From an uncultured Spirochaetaceae bacterium (lineage in GTDB: Bacteria; Spirochaetota; Spirochaetia; Treponematales; Treponemataceae): a stretch of 49,530 nt of DNA. Under the pieces are notes generated by a model. That model saw nothing but the letters and a program-made list of their open reading frames with translations. It was not told where the DNA came from and did not search any database. Made by a program: the position numbers and the translations under genes. Each line of letters starts with the position of its first letter. The first letter of the stretch is position 1. Of this stretch, positions 35,532 to 43,649 are shown in pieces. The DNA lies in contig CACYWZ010000012.1 of NCBI GenBank assembly GCA_902778325.1, positions 1-49,530 on the forward strand, given 5' to 3'.

Positions 35532-36497
35532 CTAAAAAACGCGGATGCGGGCAAATGCGGATATGTCGAGTTTTGAGACGCTCATTCCGCATTCGCTGTC
35601 GCTAAGAAGAGCGTAAAACTTCTCCCCCTCCCCTCTCATATAAGTAAAGCCGCGAGCAATGGCGGATTTCGTGAAAAAAAGCGAGCAGCCGAACGTGCAG
35701 CGCTCGGACAAATCGCACTCTGTCGTGACGCCTGTTTTGTATGAGCAAAACGCGCTCGTTGCAAAATCGACGAAAGTTGTGTCCCTCAAAACGTGGTCAT
35801 CGACATCGGCAGAAAAGAAAAAAGTGGTGAAAGCGAACGAGAAAATAGCGCGAAGCCCTGCAGGATGCAAAAGCGTCGCGTCAAGTCCGAGCCAATTTGA
35901 AACGTCCCAGCGCTTGTAGCGCAGGAGCGTTCCCGAAAAAGTTCCTGTTGAGTTGTGAGCCTTGTCATCACAGGCGTAATTGTAATATTTGCTCTCGCTG
36001 CCGTACTCATACCAGCCGTCTTTGGCACAAAAGCGCATATAGTCAAAATCCACAGCCACAAACGGCGAAAGATTCAGCCAAGAAAGCGGCCTGAACGTGA
36101 AAGACGCTTTTGTGTTGACCGAGACCGAGCGACAAAGAACATTATCGCTTTCAGAATAATTCGTTTTGTACTGATACGCGTCAAGAGCGCTTCCTGTGAC
36201 GTTTTGCCAGTCGCTGTCCGACATCGTGTCCTTTTCGCTCGCGACACAAAAGCGCACACCGTTTTCAAGCGAAAACCTCTCGCCCCGAAAGCCCGTTTTC
36301 GCTCCGACATACAAAAAGCCGTAATCCCAGAGCAGTTCTGAGAGTTTGTCATCTGAATACGAAGAATCAGGATAAAAAACATACTCGCCGCTCTCGCCTT
36401 TTGTGTATCCGACTTCTGGCGTAACATCGAGCGAAAGCGCAAAAATCTGAAAAAGGAGGCCGACTGTGAACAAAAAGAAAAACGCAACGTGTTTCAT
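35532..36497 (-). CDS. Omptin-family outer-membrane protease, probable
   Basis: A 321-residue protein with a signal peptide (ends IFALS near residue 21) and a beta-barrel pattern. Omptin features are in the expected order: LSELLWDYG (early strand), MSDSDW with D94 and D96 matching the OmpT pair D83/D85, a Y-rich loop, and DVDDH with D233 and H235 matching D210/H212, then LRDTTFVDF. All four catalytic positions therefore seem kept. Omptins cut peptides and surface proteins outside the cell. Overall identity to enterobacterial members looks low. Confidence 0.68.
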   Translation of the reverse strand: MKHVAFFFLFTVGLLFQIFALSLDVTPEVGYTKGESGEYVFYPDSSYSDDKLSELLWDYGFLYVGAKTGFRGERFSLENGVRFCVASEKDTMSDSDWQNVTGSALDAYQYKTNYSESDNVLCRSVSVNTKASFTFRPLSWLNLSPFVAVDFDYMRFCAKDGWYEYGSESKYYNYACDDKAHNSTGTFSGTLLRYKRWDVSNWLGLDATLLHPAGLRAIFSFAFTTFFFSADVDDHVLRDTTFVDFATSAFCSYKTGVTTECDLSERCTFGCSLFFTKSAIARGFTYMRGEGEKFYALLSDSECGMSVSKLDISAFARIRVF

Positions 36498-36563
36498 ATT
36501 TCTAATAAAACTCTCTGTCCTTGTTTTAATGACATTTTAAGACTCGAGCGACTTTCGACGCGT

Positions 36564-36823
36564 GTCATGGTGACACGGCTTGCTTTTGATGAAAATCTGC
36601 CTTCGTCAAAATGACACGAGCCGACTTTGCTGAAAAACACCGCTTGTCAAAATGACGCGAGTCGCTTTCTTCTCAAAACAATGCTTGTCATGGTGACACG
36701 AGGTGCTTTGAGTCAAAGACAGTGAATGTCAAAATGACGCGCGCAGATTTTTGAAAAAGTGGGTCAATGTCATTTTGACACAGCTTCTCAAGAGCCAAAA
36801 AGCGTGTCATTTTCAAAATTGAC
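36564..36823. repeat. Array F: 41-bp palindromic tandem repeat
   Basis: GTCA-x3-TGAC palindromes are centred at 36569, 36610, 36651, 36692, 36733 and 36774, each 41 bp apart, plus GTCATTTTCAAAATTGAC centred at about 36814.5. Copies read GTCAAAATGAC, GTCATGGTGAC or, inverted, GTCATTTTGAC. The last lies five bases before the stop codon of the pseudouridine synthase gene. The array fills the gap 36498-36827. Confidence 0.9.
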
Positions 36824-36827
36824 TCGC

Positions 36828-37577
36828 TTATTGCTTGAGCGGGTCTTCGCCATAAATCTTTTCAAGCTGCTTTCTCAGTGCGTCCATATCTTTCCAATAT
36901 GGTGCGACGAAAGTCATTTCCTCGCGTGTCACAGGATGCGCAATCGTGAGCGAATACGCGTGCAGGGCGAGGCGCGAAAGAAGCGGGCGCTCTTTTTCTT
37001 CGTCGCCGTTCCACGCTCTTTTGATTTCGCTCAGGAACACGCCCTTTTGATTTGCGCCATAAATTGAATCGCAAACAACACTAAGTCCAAGTGATTTCAA
37101 ATGAACGCGGATTTGATGAGCGCGGTCGACTTCGCTTTTTGCCAAAAGCCAAGTGTAAGAGCCAGTGCGGGCAAGCACGGAAAAATCAGTCATACAAGGC
37201 TTTCCGTACTTTGAGTTTGCCTGCGTTCTGTGCTTGTCGTCGCCGTCCGCAAGAAGTTTCAGCGACACCCGCTCCTCTTCCCACATGACGCGCCCGTTGA
37301 CAAGCGCATGGTAAGAAAGTTTCGCTCTCTTTTCGTCAAACTCCTTTGCCAAAAAAGAAGCGGCCTCTTTGTTTCGCGCATAAATCACAACACCGGAGGC
37401 GGCACTGTCAATCCGGTGAACAGCGTGAAGAACGCCAAGTTTTTTCTGGGCGCTCAAATCAAGGCGGGGGGAAGCAGCGTCGTATTTGTCAGCCGCTGTC
37501 AGAAGACCAGACTTTTTGTTGAGAACAACGATATCATCATCGCAAAAAAGAATTGTGTAGTCGGGAATGATTTTCAT
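36828..37577 (-). CDS. RluA-family RNA pseudouridine synthase
   Basis: A 249-residue enzyme that converts uridine to pseudouridine in rRNA or tRNA. The catalytic Asp is in HAVHRIDSAASGV, followed by YHALVNG, RAHQIRVHLKSLG and LALHAYSL. There is no S4 domain, and the HRLD motif is HRID. The exact target cannot be predicted. The frame can start at GTG 37598, but ATG 37577 is better placed: a TATAAT ends seven bases before it and no ribosome site exists. Confidence 0.92.
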   Translation of the reverse strand: MKIIPDYTILFCDDDIVVLNKKSGLLTAADKYDAASPRLDLSAQKKLGVLHAVHRIDSAASGVVIYARNKEAASFLAKEFDEKRAKLSYHALVNGRVMWEEERVSLKLLADGDDKHRTQANSKYGKPCMTDFSVLARTGSYTWLLAKSEVDRAHQIRVHLKSLGLSVVCDSIYGANQKGVFLSEIKRAWNGDEEKERPLLSRLALHAYSLTIAHPVTREEMTFVAPYWKDMDALRKQLEKIYGEDPLKQ

Positions 37578-37590
37578 AAGTGCAATTATA
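37578..37590 (-). promoter_or_regulatory. Candidate leaderless promoter (-10 box) of pseudouridine synthase
   Basis: Minus-strand TATAAT at 37585-37590, seven bases before the ATG at 37577; a weak -35 (TAGTCA) lies 17 bases further. No Shine-Dalgarno sequence. Confidence 0.5.
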
Positions 37591-37658
37591 ACCGACACAA
37601 TCTTTTTTGACTACGAGCCAAGAGCGCTTTATCTGCTTTTGGCACAATAACAAAAAAG

Positions 37659-37686
37659 TTGAAAAACACGGAATCTATAATATAAT
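37659..37686 (+). promoter_or_regulatory. Promoter of the EAL gene
   Basis: TTGAAA (37659-37664), a 16-base spacer and a perfect TATAAT (37681-37686), 26 bases before the ATG, which has an ACGGAG ribosome site. Confidence 0.65.
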
Positions 37687-37712
37687 TAAAAATACAAAAG
37701 ACGGAGTTTTCT

Positions 37713-39272
37713 ATGAGGAATAAAATCAAAAAACTGCTTTCCAGCGTGACGTTCAAGCACTCAGTCGTGATTTTTGTGCCAGTCGTAATAATCTCAATTG
37801 CAAGCGTGGCATTTTTTTCAAGAAGCCTTATTAACGGAATGCGAAACGAAATTCTTCGCGGAATGTTTTCGGCATGCGCTTCTTATCGCGAAAGCATAGA
37901 ACTTGTGCAGGGAGAGAGAACAAAAGAAGGGCTTGAGGACACACTGAAAGCCGACACGGGAATGGACTTCACATATTTTGAGGGCGCTGCAAGAATCGCA
38001 ACAAGCATAACAGGCTCCGACGGAAAAAAGCCCATCGGAACAAAAGCCGCGCCTGAAGTTATAACAAATGTGCTTGAAAAGGGGAACGTCTACTCTTCGA
38101 CAAGCACTGACGTGAACGGAACGCCATACTACGTTGTCTATATGCCAGTCTACAAAGACGGTTCTGTCAAAGGAATGGCGTTTGTCGGACAGCCAAGCAA
38201 TTCGGTCGAAGCCTATGTTCGCTCTCAGACTCAAATAATGGTGCTTGCGGCAATCGCATTCATCATCGTTATCACAGCGATTATGTACTTCACGACAGCG
38301 CGTTTTATCTCTGTGGTGAATGAGAGCGCAGACGCCATAAATCAGATTGCGGCGGGAAAAATCGACGTCAAGATAAGCGACGAGCTCATAAGCCGAAACG
38401 ATGAGCTTGGAAATATGGCAAGAACGATTTCGCGCACTTCAAACAAAATCCGCGAAGTCATCGGACACAATCTCACTGCCGAAGAGGCCGCTCTTGTTGA
38501 CGAGCTCGACACTGCAATCGCCGAAAAGCAACTGGTCGTATATTTCCAGCCAAAATATCGCGTGCAGGGCAAAACGCCCGTCATCGAAAGCGCCGAAGCA
38601 CTCATTCGCTGGAAGCACCCGCAGCGAGGAATGATTTCGCCTGGTCTTTTCATACCGCTGTTTGAGCGCACAGGAATGATTTATCGTCTTGATTTGTATG
38701 TCTGGCAGGAAGCCGCAAAGCAAATCTGCACATGGCGAGAAATCTTCGGCGTCACGCTTCCTGTTTCGGTAAATGTTTCACGAACCGACATTTACTCAGC
38801 GGACATCATCGAGGAGCTAAAGGACATCGTGAGAAAAAACGGTATCTCACCATCGGATTTGCATCTGGAGGTTACGGAATCCGCTTACGCAAAAGATTTC
38901 AAGCAGCTTCTCGGCATAATCGAAACGCTTCGGACAATCGGCTTCAAAATCGAGATGGATGATTTCGGCTCCGGCTATTCGTCGCTCAACATGCTCGCAG
39001 AACTCCCGATAGACGCGATTAAACTTGATATGCGCTTTATGCAGGACAACAAGCACGTTCAAAAGCGCAATATGATGCTCGCTCTCATCTTCGACATCGC
39101 AAAAGCGCTCAATGTGCCGTCAATCGCAGAAGGTGTTGAAACAAAAGAGCAGATGGAAATGCTGAAGGAAATGGGGTGCGACATAATTCAGGGCTATTAT
39201 TTTTCACGCCCGCTTTCAGCCGAAAGTTTCACCGACCTTCTCGACTCCCAACTTCCAAAATCAAACATATAA
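37713..39272 (+). CDS. Membrane c-di-GMP phosphodiesterase: Cache-HAMP-EAL
   Basis: A 519-residue sensor enzyme with spans at about 16-36 and 174-195 enclosing a Cache-like periplasmic sensor (about 40-172), a HAMP linker (196-250) and an EAL domain (258-510). Active-site marks are intact: E295 in ESAEALIRW, EVTESAY, MDDFGSGYSSL, and QGYYFSRPL. There is no GGDEF domain, so it should only degrade c-di-GMP, lowering it when the periplasmic ligand is sensed; in spirochaetes this affects motility. Monocistronic, with a promoter before it and a terminator after it. Confidence 0.93.
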   Translation: MRNKIKKLLSSVTFKHSVVIFVPVVIISIASVAFFSRSLINGMRNEILRGMFSACASYRESIELVQGERTKEGLEDTLKADTGMDFTYFEGAARIATSITGSDGKKPIGTKAAPEVITNVLEKGNVYSSTSTDVNGTPYYVVYMPVYKDGSVKGMAFVGQPSNSVEAYVRSQTQIMVLAAIAFIIVITAIMYFTTARFISVVNESADAINQIAAGKIDVKISDELISRNDELGNMARTISRTSNKIREVIGHNLTAEEAALVDELDTAIAEKQLVVYFQPKYRVQGKTPVIESAEALIRWKHPQRGMISPGLFIPLFERTGMIYRLDLYVWQEAAKQICTWREIFGVTLPVSVNVSRTDIYSADIIEELKDIVRKNGISPSDLHLEVTESAYAKDFKQLLGIIETLRTIGFKIEMDDFGSGYSSLNMLAELPIDAIKLDMRFMQDNKHVQKRNMMLALIFDIAKALNVPSIAEGVETKEQMEMLKEMGCDIIQGYYFSRPLSAESFTDLLDSQLPKSNI

Positions 39273-39277
39273 AAAAA

Positions 39278-39307
39278 ATGCCGCATGTTGTTTGCGGCAT
39301 TTTTTTC
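39278..39307. terminator. Bidirectional intrinsic terminator
   Basis: ATGCCGCA (39278-39285) pairs with TGCGGCAT (39293-39300), with an A-run before and a T-run after. It separates the convergent EAL and rubrerythrin genes. Confidence 0.93.
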
Positions 39308-39311
39308 AAAA

Positions 39312-39848
39312 TCAATAGTTTTCGGCTTTTACTTGGAAATAAGATTGCGGGTGATTGCACACAGGGCATACTTCAGGGGCTTTTTTGCCGACGCAAATAT
39401 GACCACAGTTAGCGCACTGCCACACCACATCGCCGTCTTTTGAGAAGACCAAATCGCCCTCGATATTTGCCAAGAGCTTTTTGTATCGCTCTTCGTGTTC
39501 CTTTTCGATAGCTGCCACGCCCTCAAAGAGTTTTGCGATTTCCTCAAATCCCTCTTCGCGCGCTTCTTTTGCGAACTTTGGATACATTTCTGTCCATTCG
39601 TAGTTCTCTCCGCCCGCAGCTTCTTTGAGATTGTCGAGAGTTGAGCCGATACCACCAGTTAAGAGCTTGTACCAGATTTTTGCGTGTTCTTTTTCGTTCG
39701 CCGCCGTTTCCTCAAAAATCTGAGCAATCTGCACAAAGCCGTCCTTTTTCGCCTTTGAAGCAAAGTAAGTGTATTTGTTGCGAGCCTCGCTTTCGCCAGC
39801 GAATGCCGCAGCCAAGTTTGCTTCTGTCTTTGAGCCTTTTAACTCCAT
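39312..39848 (-). CDS. rbr: Rubrerythrin
   Basis: A 178-residue peroxide-reducing protein of anaerobes. The ferritin-like diiron domain (about 1-135) shows [28 protein letters not shown] and [14 protein letters not shown] with the metal-binding Glu/His residues. A C-terminal rubredoxin domain has the CxxC pairs CANCGH and CPVCNH. It fits an oxygen-sensitive host-associated anaerobe, as does the Bat operon. The ribosome site AGGGGG lies inside one arm of a 12-bp inverted repeat that flanks the promoter. Confidence 0.97.
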   Translation of the reverse strand: MELKGSKTEANLAAAFAGESEARNKYTYFASKAKKDGFVQIAQIFEETAANEKEHAKIWYKLLTGGIGSTLDNLKEAAGGENYEWTEMYPKFAKEAREEGFEEIAKLFEGVAAIEKEHEERYKKLLANIEGDLVFSKDGDVVWQCANCGHICVGKKAPEVCPVCNHPQSYFQVKAENY

Positions 39849-39855
39849 ATATTTC

Positions 39856-39927
39856 CCCCTATGAAAAATAGAATGTGTGCTTCCAATTTTACCCGATAAA
39901 AAGACAAAAGCAAGGTTTTCATAGGGG
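39856..39927 (-). promoter_or_regulatory. rbr promoter flanked by 12-bp inverted repeat
   Basis: CCCCTATGAAAA (39856-39867) and its exact reverse complement TTTTCATAGGGG (39916-39927) are 60 bp apart. Between them, on the minus strand, lie TTGCTT (39908-39913), a 16-base spacer and TAAAAT (39886-39891). The proximal arm covers the Shine-Dalgarno sequence. The arms could be paired operator sites or, in read-through RNA only, a stem hiding the ribosome site. Confidence 0.65.
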
Positions 39928-39945
39928 ATTTAACAAAAAACTATT

Positions 39946-40728
39946 TTATAGCTCCTTTTTCAGTATCGACAAGAAAACTTCGTTGAGCTTTTCCCACGTC
40001 AAAGAGTTTTCTCTCTTGTAGCTTTGAAGATAGGCTTGGGAATCAAGGATTTTCGTTTGCACAAAATAATCAATGTCTTCGGCTCTGTGTCCCTTTGCCT
40101 TTTCGTCAGCGGATTTCTTCGCTTCAAGAATCCGCTCAACAGACGGCATTAGCTCACTCGGCAAGCAATTTTCTGCAAGCTCTGAGAACTTCATCGGTGG
40201 CGGACACTTGTGCTGCATAATCCACTCAAGAGCAAGGGCGGGGCGCAGTATATATAGATACTTTTTTAAGATAATGTCATCAGAGCAAAAATAATTTCGC
40301 ACGTTGTTTTTCAACATCGAAAGATAATGATACATAGATTTATCTAGCTGAAAATATTCGCTTAAAATCGCTTTGACTTTCTCCCAATCCTCGCTCGTGC
40401 GGTAGACAATGGGAGATGCTGCCCATTCAAAAATCGTCGGATTGGACTTCATCAACAACCGCAAGAGCTTTTGTATGTCCCAGCCGTTGATGTCGTAAAC
40501 TTCATTTAATTCAGCTTCGATAACATCGCGCTTTTCTTCAAGCCTTAAATAATCTTGCGCATTTCTGACATAGACAAAGCGAACATCATAATCGCTGTCT
40601 TCGCTCTCAAAGCCCCATGCCCTAGAACCGCTTTCGCAAGCATAGATTATGCGCACGTTCTCCTTTTGCTCGATGTCGGAGAGCTTTTGCTTTATGCTTT
40701 CAATGATTTCGATTTTCGTGGGTCTCAT
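39946..40728 (-). CDS. DNA polymerase beta-type nucleotidyltransferase (RlaP/YcgL-like)
   Basis: A 260-residue protein with the core nucleotidyltransferase motif GSRAWGFESEDSDYDVRFVYV: GS, then the metal-binding DxD. The layout matches COG3541/PF10127 proteins, some of which belong to RNA-repair clusters; no RNA ligase or repair partner is seen here, so the substrate is unknown. It has a strong GGAGGG ribosome site and lies directly after an intrinsic terminator at the edge of array G. Confidence 0.82.
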   Translation of the reverse strand: MRPTKIEIIESIKQKLSDIEQKENVRIIYACESGSRAWGFESEDSDYDVRFVYVRNAQDYLRLEEKRDVIEAELNEVYDINGWDIQKLLRLLMKSNPTIFEWAASPIVYRTSEDWEKVKAILSEYFQLDKSMYHYLSMLKNNVRNYFCSDDIILKKYLYILRPALALEWIMQHKCPPPMKFSELAENCLPSELMPSVERILEAKKSADEKAKGHRAEDIDYFVQTKILDSQAYLQSYKRENSLTWEKLNEVFLSILKKEL

Positions 40729-40740
40729 TTTCTTCCCTCC

Positions 40741-40779
40741 AAAAAAATAAGACTGATTTCCAAACGGAAAAATCAGTCT
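40741..40779 (-). terminator. Intrinsic terminator forming the last unit of array G
   Basis: AGACTGATTT (40750-40759) pairs with AAATCAGTCT (40770-40779). On the minus strand the stem is followed by TATTTTTTT. Its loop holds the array G palindrome core (TTTCC-AAAC-GGAAA), so the array end doubles as the terminator of the ArsR-type gene. Confidence 0.8.
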
Positions 40780-40974
40780 AACTCATTTTTTAGCCTTTTC
40801 CAGACGGAAATGCACTCCCTAACGCGTTTTTTAGCCTTTTCCCGACGGAAATGCATTCCCCCACGTGTTTTTTAGTCTTTTCCCGACGGAAATGCACTCC
40901 CCAACGCGTTTTTTAGTCTTTTCCCGACGGAAATGCACTCCCCAATGCGTTTTTGACCTTTTTCCGTCTAGAAA
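40757..40974. repeat. Array G: 41-bp palindromic tandem repeat
   Basis: CGGAAA words (or equivalents) start at 40765, 40805, 40846, 40887, 40928 and 40969, steps of 40, 41, 41, 41 and 41. The palindrome core is TTTCC-x4-GGAAA. The last copy, TTTCCGTCTAGAAA, contains the stop codon of the ArsR-type gene (40968-40970), so the array reaches into the coding end. Confidence 0.9.
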
Positions 40975-41900
40975 TAGATTTGCATGATGATGCCTTGGTC
41001 GTAGTTACCAAAGCCTTTGCCGAAGATATTTAATCCGCCCATATAGCGCGCGTCGTCTTTCACGCCTACTTTTACGCGGATTGAGTGGTGATTTCGCATA
41101 TCGAGGTCAGCAAGGGTTACGTCGGAAACTTTCACGCCGTCGATGTAGCTGCCTTCGTTTGTAACAGAAAAATGCTTCAAAAGTCCGTACTGACTGCCTT
41201 CGAGCTTCCACCATTCTGGTGTGAACTTTCCGCGATGATCGCCATAATCGCCAGGGCATGTCCATGTTGCAATTTCGGTTTTGTTAATCCAAATCGTGAT
41301 GTCGCTAGGCCAGTTTGTGTTTGTTCCTGGCGTTTCGCTCGAAAGCTCCATCATCAATTCTAGCTTTGTAACTTCTCGCGGGTCAGAAAGCGTGTTGTTT
41401 GGGAACTTGTATTCAAAATAGCCCGATGTACACCACAAAAGACCTGCTTTCATACGCTCAGGATTGAGGAATGAATCGGGTAAATCCAACATACCGATGA
41501 TTTTTTCCCTCGAGCAAAGACCGCATGGAGCTGTTACAGAATAATCTGTGAAAAGACCAAGTGGCATTTCAATGCGCACAAAGTTCTTTTCTACATTCTC
41601 ATCTTCTGGGAATTTTATAAGGATTTCATTAAAGGCAGGTGAGCAAATCTTCTGATTTCCCTTCTTTGCCTTTGCTGATTCGCTAACAATCAAGCCCGCT
41701 TCTTCCAAAATAGAAGCATTTGTAGCAACCGTGCTTTGTGGCTGCCCCATAGCCTCTGCTATTTCGTTGATATTGAGCTTTTTGTGCCTGAGAAGCTCAA
41801 GCATTTTTACTCTCGGCTCGCTTGCTAGTGCTTTTATCACGTTCAAATCCTTTAAAGGATTCACAATTAATGTCTGTTCAGTTTCATTTGAGATTGTCAT
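40968..41900 (-). CDS. ArsR-type transcription regulator with C-terminal ligand domain
   Basis: A 310-residue regulator. Residues about 15-95 form a winged helix (LASEPRVKMLELLRHKKLN, then NEIAEAMGQPQSTVATNASI and LEEAGLI). The remaining 215 residues are a large beta-rich domain of unrecognised family (FTDYSVTAPCGLC, WINKTEIATWTCPGDYGDHR) that may bind a sugar. It is divergent from the arabino-oligosaccharide import and hydrolase operon and probably controls it. ATG 41900 is preferred to GTG 41903; a good promoter ends nine bases before it and there is no ribosome site. Confidence 0.83.
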   Translation of the reverse strand: MTISNETEQTLIVNPLKDLNVIKALASEPRVKMLELLRHKKLNINEIAEAMGQPQSTVATNASILEEAGLIVSESAKAKKGNQKICSPAFNEILIKFPEDENVEKNFVRIEMPLGLFTDYSVTAPCGLCSREKIIGMLDLPDSFLNPERMKAGLLWCTSGYFEYKFPNNTLSDPREVTKLELMMELSSETPGTNTNWPSDITIWINKTEIATWTCPGDYGDHRGKFTPEWWKLEGSQYGLLKHFSVTNEGSYIDGVKVSDVTLADLDMRNHHSIRVKVGVKDDARYMGGLNIFGKGFGNYDQGIIMQIYF

Positions 41901-41909
41901 CACTTATTC

Positions 41910-41938
41910 ACTATACCCAACATTTTCGATATTATCAA
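41910..41938 (-). promoter_or_regulatory. Leaderless promoter of the ArsR-type regulator
   Basis: Minus-strand TTGATA (41933-41938), exactly 17 bases, then TATAGT (41910-41915), nine bases before the ATG. Transcription would start within a few bases of the initiation codon. Confidence 0.65.
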
Positions 41939-42117
41939 GAACAAATTTTTATTTATCACAAAAATATTCGGATAAGTGCGAAAACACTATGCTTATCGGA
42001 CTGCTAAAACCTTTTGCCATATCAAAAACTTTGAGAACTAATCATATAAAACTCAAAAAAATAATGTTGTTTATCCGTTTCTAGTCAAATTTTATAGTTA
42101 AATATCGAAATTTATTG

Positions 42118-42154
42118 TTGACAAAGAAAAAAAAGAGCGACACAATAACATTGT
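42118..42154 (+). promoter_or_regulatory. Candidate promoter and operator of arabinan operon
   Basis: TTGACA (42118-42123) is followed after 17-18 bases by CACAAT/ACAATA. The inverted repeat ACAAT-AAC-ATTGT (42142-42154) covers this -10 region and could be a regulator site. A second inverted repeat, GATAAG/CTTATC, lies at about 41972-41998. The transcript would have a leader of about 45 bases with an AGGAGG site. Confidence 0.45.
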
Positions 42155-42195
42155 AATACCCCTTTTTATTACCAAGTTTTTTTAGGAGGACAAAG

Positions 42196-43560
42196 ATGAA
42201 GAAAAGTTTACTTTCAGCAGTCTTTTGTTGTGTCGGTGCCGTAGCGGGCTTGATGAGCCTTCAGAGTTGTGGCAAAAAAGAAAGCGAGAACAAAATCACA
42301 TTGATGATTTTCGCTCAGCCTCAGGAAAAAGAAATTCTCGACCAGATTGTCTGGAGATTCGAGAATGCGCATCCGGGAACAAAAGTCAATTTCATTTCAT
42401 CAACTCAGGCCGAATATGGTCAGAAACTTCAGGCTCAGCTTGCAGCAAACCAGCTTCCTGATGTTTTCTATCTCGGACCTGGAGATGTAAGACAGTACGT
42501 TGACAACAAAAAGGTTTTGGACCTTGCTCCTTATGTTCAGAATGTCACAGGCGTAGATTTCAACGACCTCTATGAAAGCGCTGTTGATACATATCGCTAT
42601 GACGGAAACACTCTCGGACAGGGTGCTGCAATTTGGGCTTTGCCAAAGGATTTTGGTCCATTTGCTTTTGCATACAACAAGGATATGTTCAAAGAAGCTG
42701 GCATTCCGCTTCCTTCAACAGAAAAGCCATATAACTGGCAGGAATTCATGGATGTTTGCGAAAAACTCACTCGCGACACAGACGGAGACGGTGAAATCGA
42801 CAAGTTCGGAACAGGCTTGAACCCACGCTGGGCTTTGATTCAGTTCATCTGGGGAAACGGTGCTGACTTCATCGACTCAACACACACAAAGGTTACTATC
42901 ACAGACCCGAAATTTGTTGAAGCATTGCAGTTCTGGGCAAACATGACTGTCGGTGGAACAACAATCGCAGGCAAGACTTACGCTCCTGTAACTCCAAGCG
43001 CTGCTCAGTCACAGAGCCTCGACACTTACCAGAGATGGCTCAAAGGCGACCTCGGATTCTTCCCAGCAGGACCTTGGGATTTGGCTGCATTCAACAAGAC
43101 TCTCGCATTTGAGTATGACCTCATTCCATGGCCAGTTCACACAGATGCAAACCAGACTGCAACTTATCGCGGTGGCGTTGGATACGCTGTTGCGGCAAAC
43201 TCAAAGAAACCTCAGCTTGCAGCAGAACTTGCTCTCTACTTGTCAGCGGATAAAGAAGCAAACCAGATGTACTGCGACCTCGACTTGCAGATTCCGAACT
43301 TGAAGTCTTTGGCAGATCGCTACAAGGCAAAGGGAAAGCCGGAGAACCGCGCAGAGTTCTTGAACATCATTTCAAAGACAGGACGCGCTTGGCCATCTGA
43401 TTTCACATACACAGGCGACTGGTTCGAAGAGTTCTTCGTCAGCGTTCAGAAGGTTGTTGACGGTGATATGAGCGCTGCTGATTACTGCGCTGAAATCGAG
43501 CCAAAAATGCAGGACAAACTTGAAAAAGGTCTTGCCAAAGCCCGCAAAAACGCAAAATAA
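42196..43560 (+). CDS. ABC importer solute-binding lipoprotein (family 1)
   Basis: A 454-residue sugar-binding lipoprotein. The signal peptide ends in a lipobox (SLQSCGKKE, Cys near residue 25). The mature part has the family 1 pattern ITLMIFAQPQEKEILDQIVW, then LAANQLPDVFYLGPGD and FGPFAFAYNKDMFKEAGIP. It captures oligosaccharides, most likely arabino-oligosaccharides given the GH43 and GH51 genes that follow. A strong hairpin separates it from the permease genes and probably raises its level relative to them. Ribosome site AGGAGG. Confidence 0.95.
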   Translation: MKKSLLSAVFCCVGAVAGLMSLQSCGKKESENKITLMIFAQPQEKEILDQIVWRFENAHPGTKVNFISSTQAEYGQKLQAQLAANQLPDVFYLGPGDVRQYVDNKKVLDLAPYVQNVTGVDFNDLYESAVDTYRYDGNTLGQGAAIWALPKDFGPFAFAYNKDMFKEAGIPLPSTEKPYNWQEFMDVCEKLTRDTDGDGEIDKFGTGLNPRWALIQFIWGNGADFIDSTHTKVTITDPKFVEALQFWANMTVGGTTIAGKTYAPVTPSAAQSQSLDTYQRWLKGDLGFFPAGPWDLAAFNKTLAFEYDLIPWPVHTDANQTATYRGGVGYAVAANSKKPQLAAELALYLSADKEANQMYCDLDLQIPNLKSLADRYKAKGKPENRAEFLNIISKTGRAWPSDFTYTGDWFEEFFVSVQKVVDGDMSAADYCAEIEPKMQDKLEKGLAKARKNAK

Positions 43561-43586
43561 ACTTTAGCGCTTTTTGAAAAGAAAAC

Positions 43587-43626
43587 CATGTGATTACCAG
43601 TTTGAGCAAAACTCGGTAATCACATG
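43587..43626 (+). promoter_or_regulatory. Strong hairpin between binding protein and permease genes
   Basis: CATGTGATTACC (43587-43598) is perfectly complementary to GGTAATCACATG (43615-43626). No T-run follows, so it is more likely an RNA-processing or stability element protecting the binding-protein message than a simple terminator. Confidence 0.8.
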
Positions 43627-43649
43627 CTTGAAACAACAGGGAGATTATA

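Noticed and set aside
40757-40974. REP/BIME elements or integron attC sites
   Set aside because: No RAYT transposase or integrase in the window, each array has its own sequence, and attC end motifs are absent.
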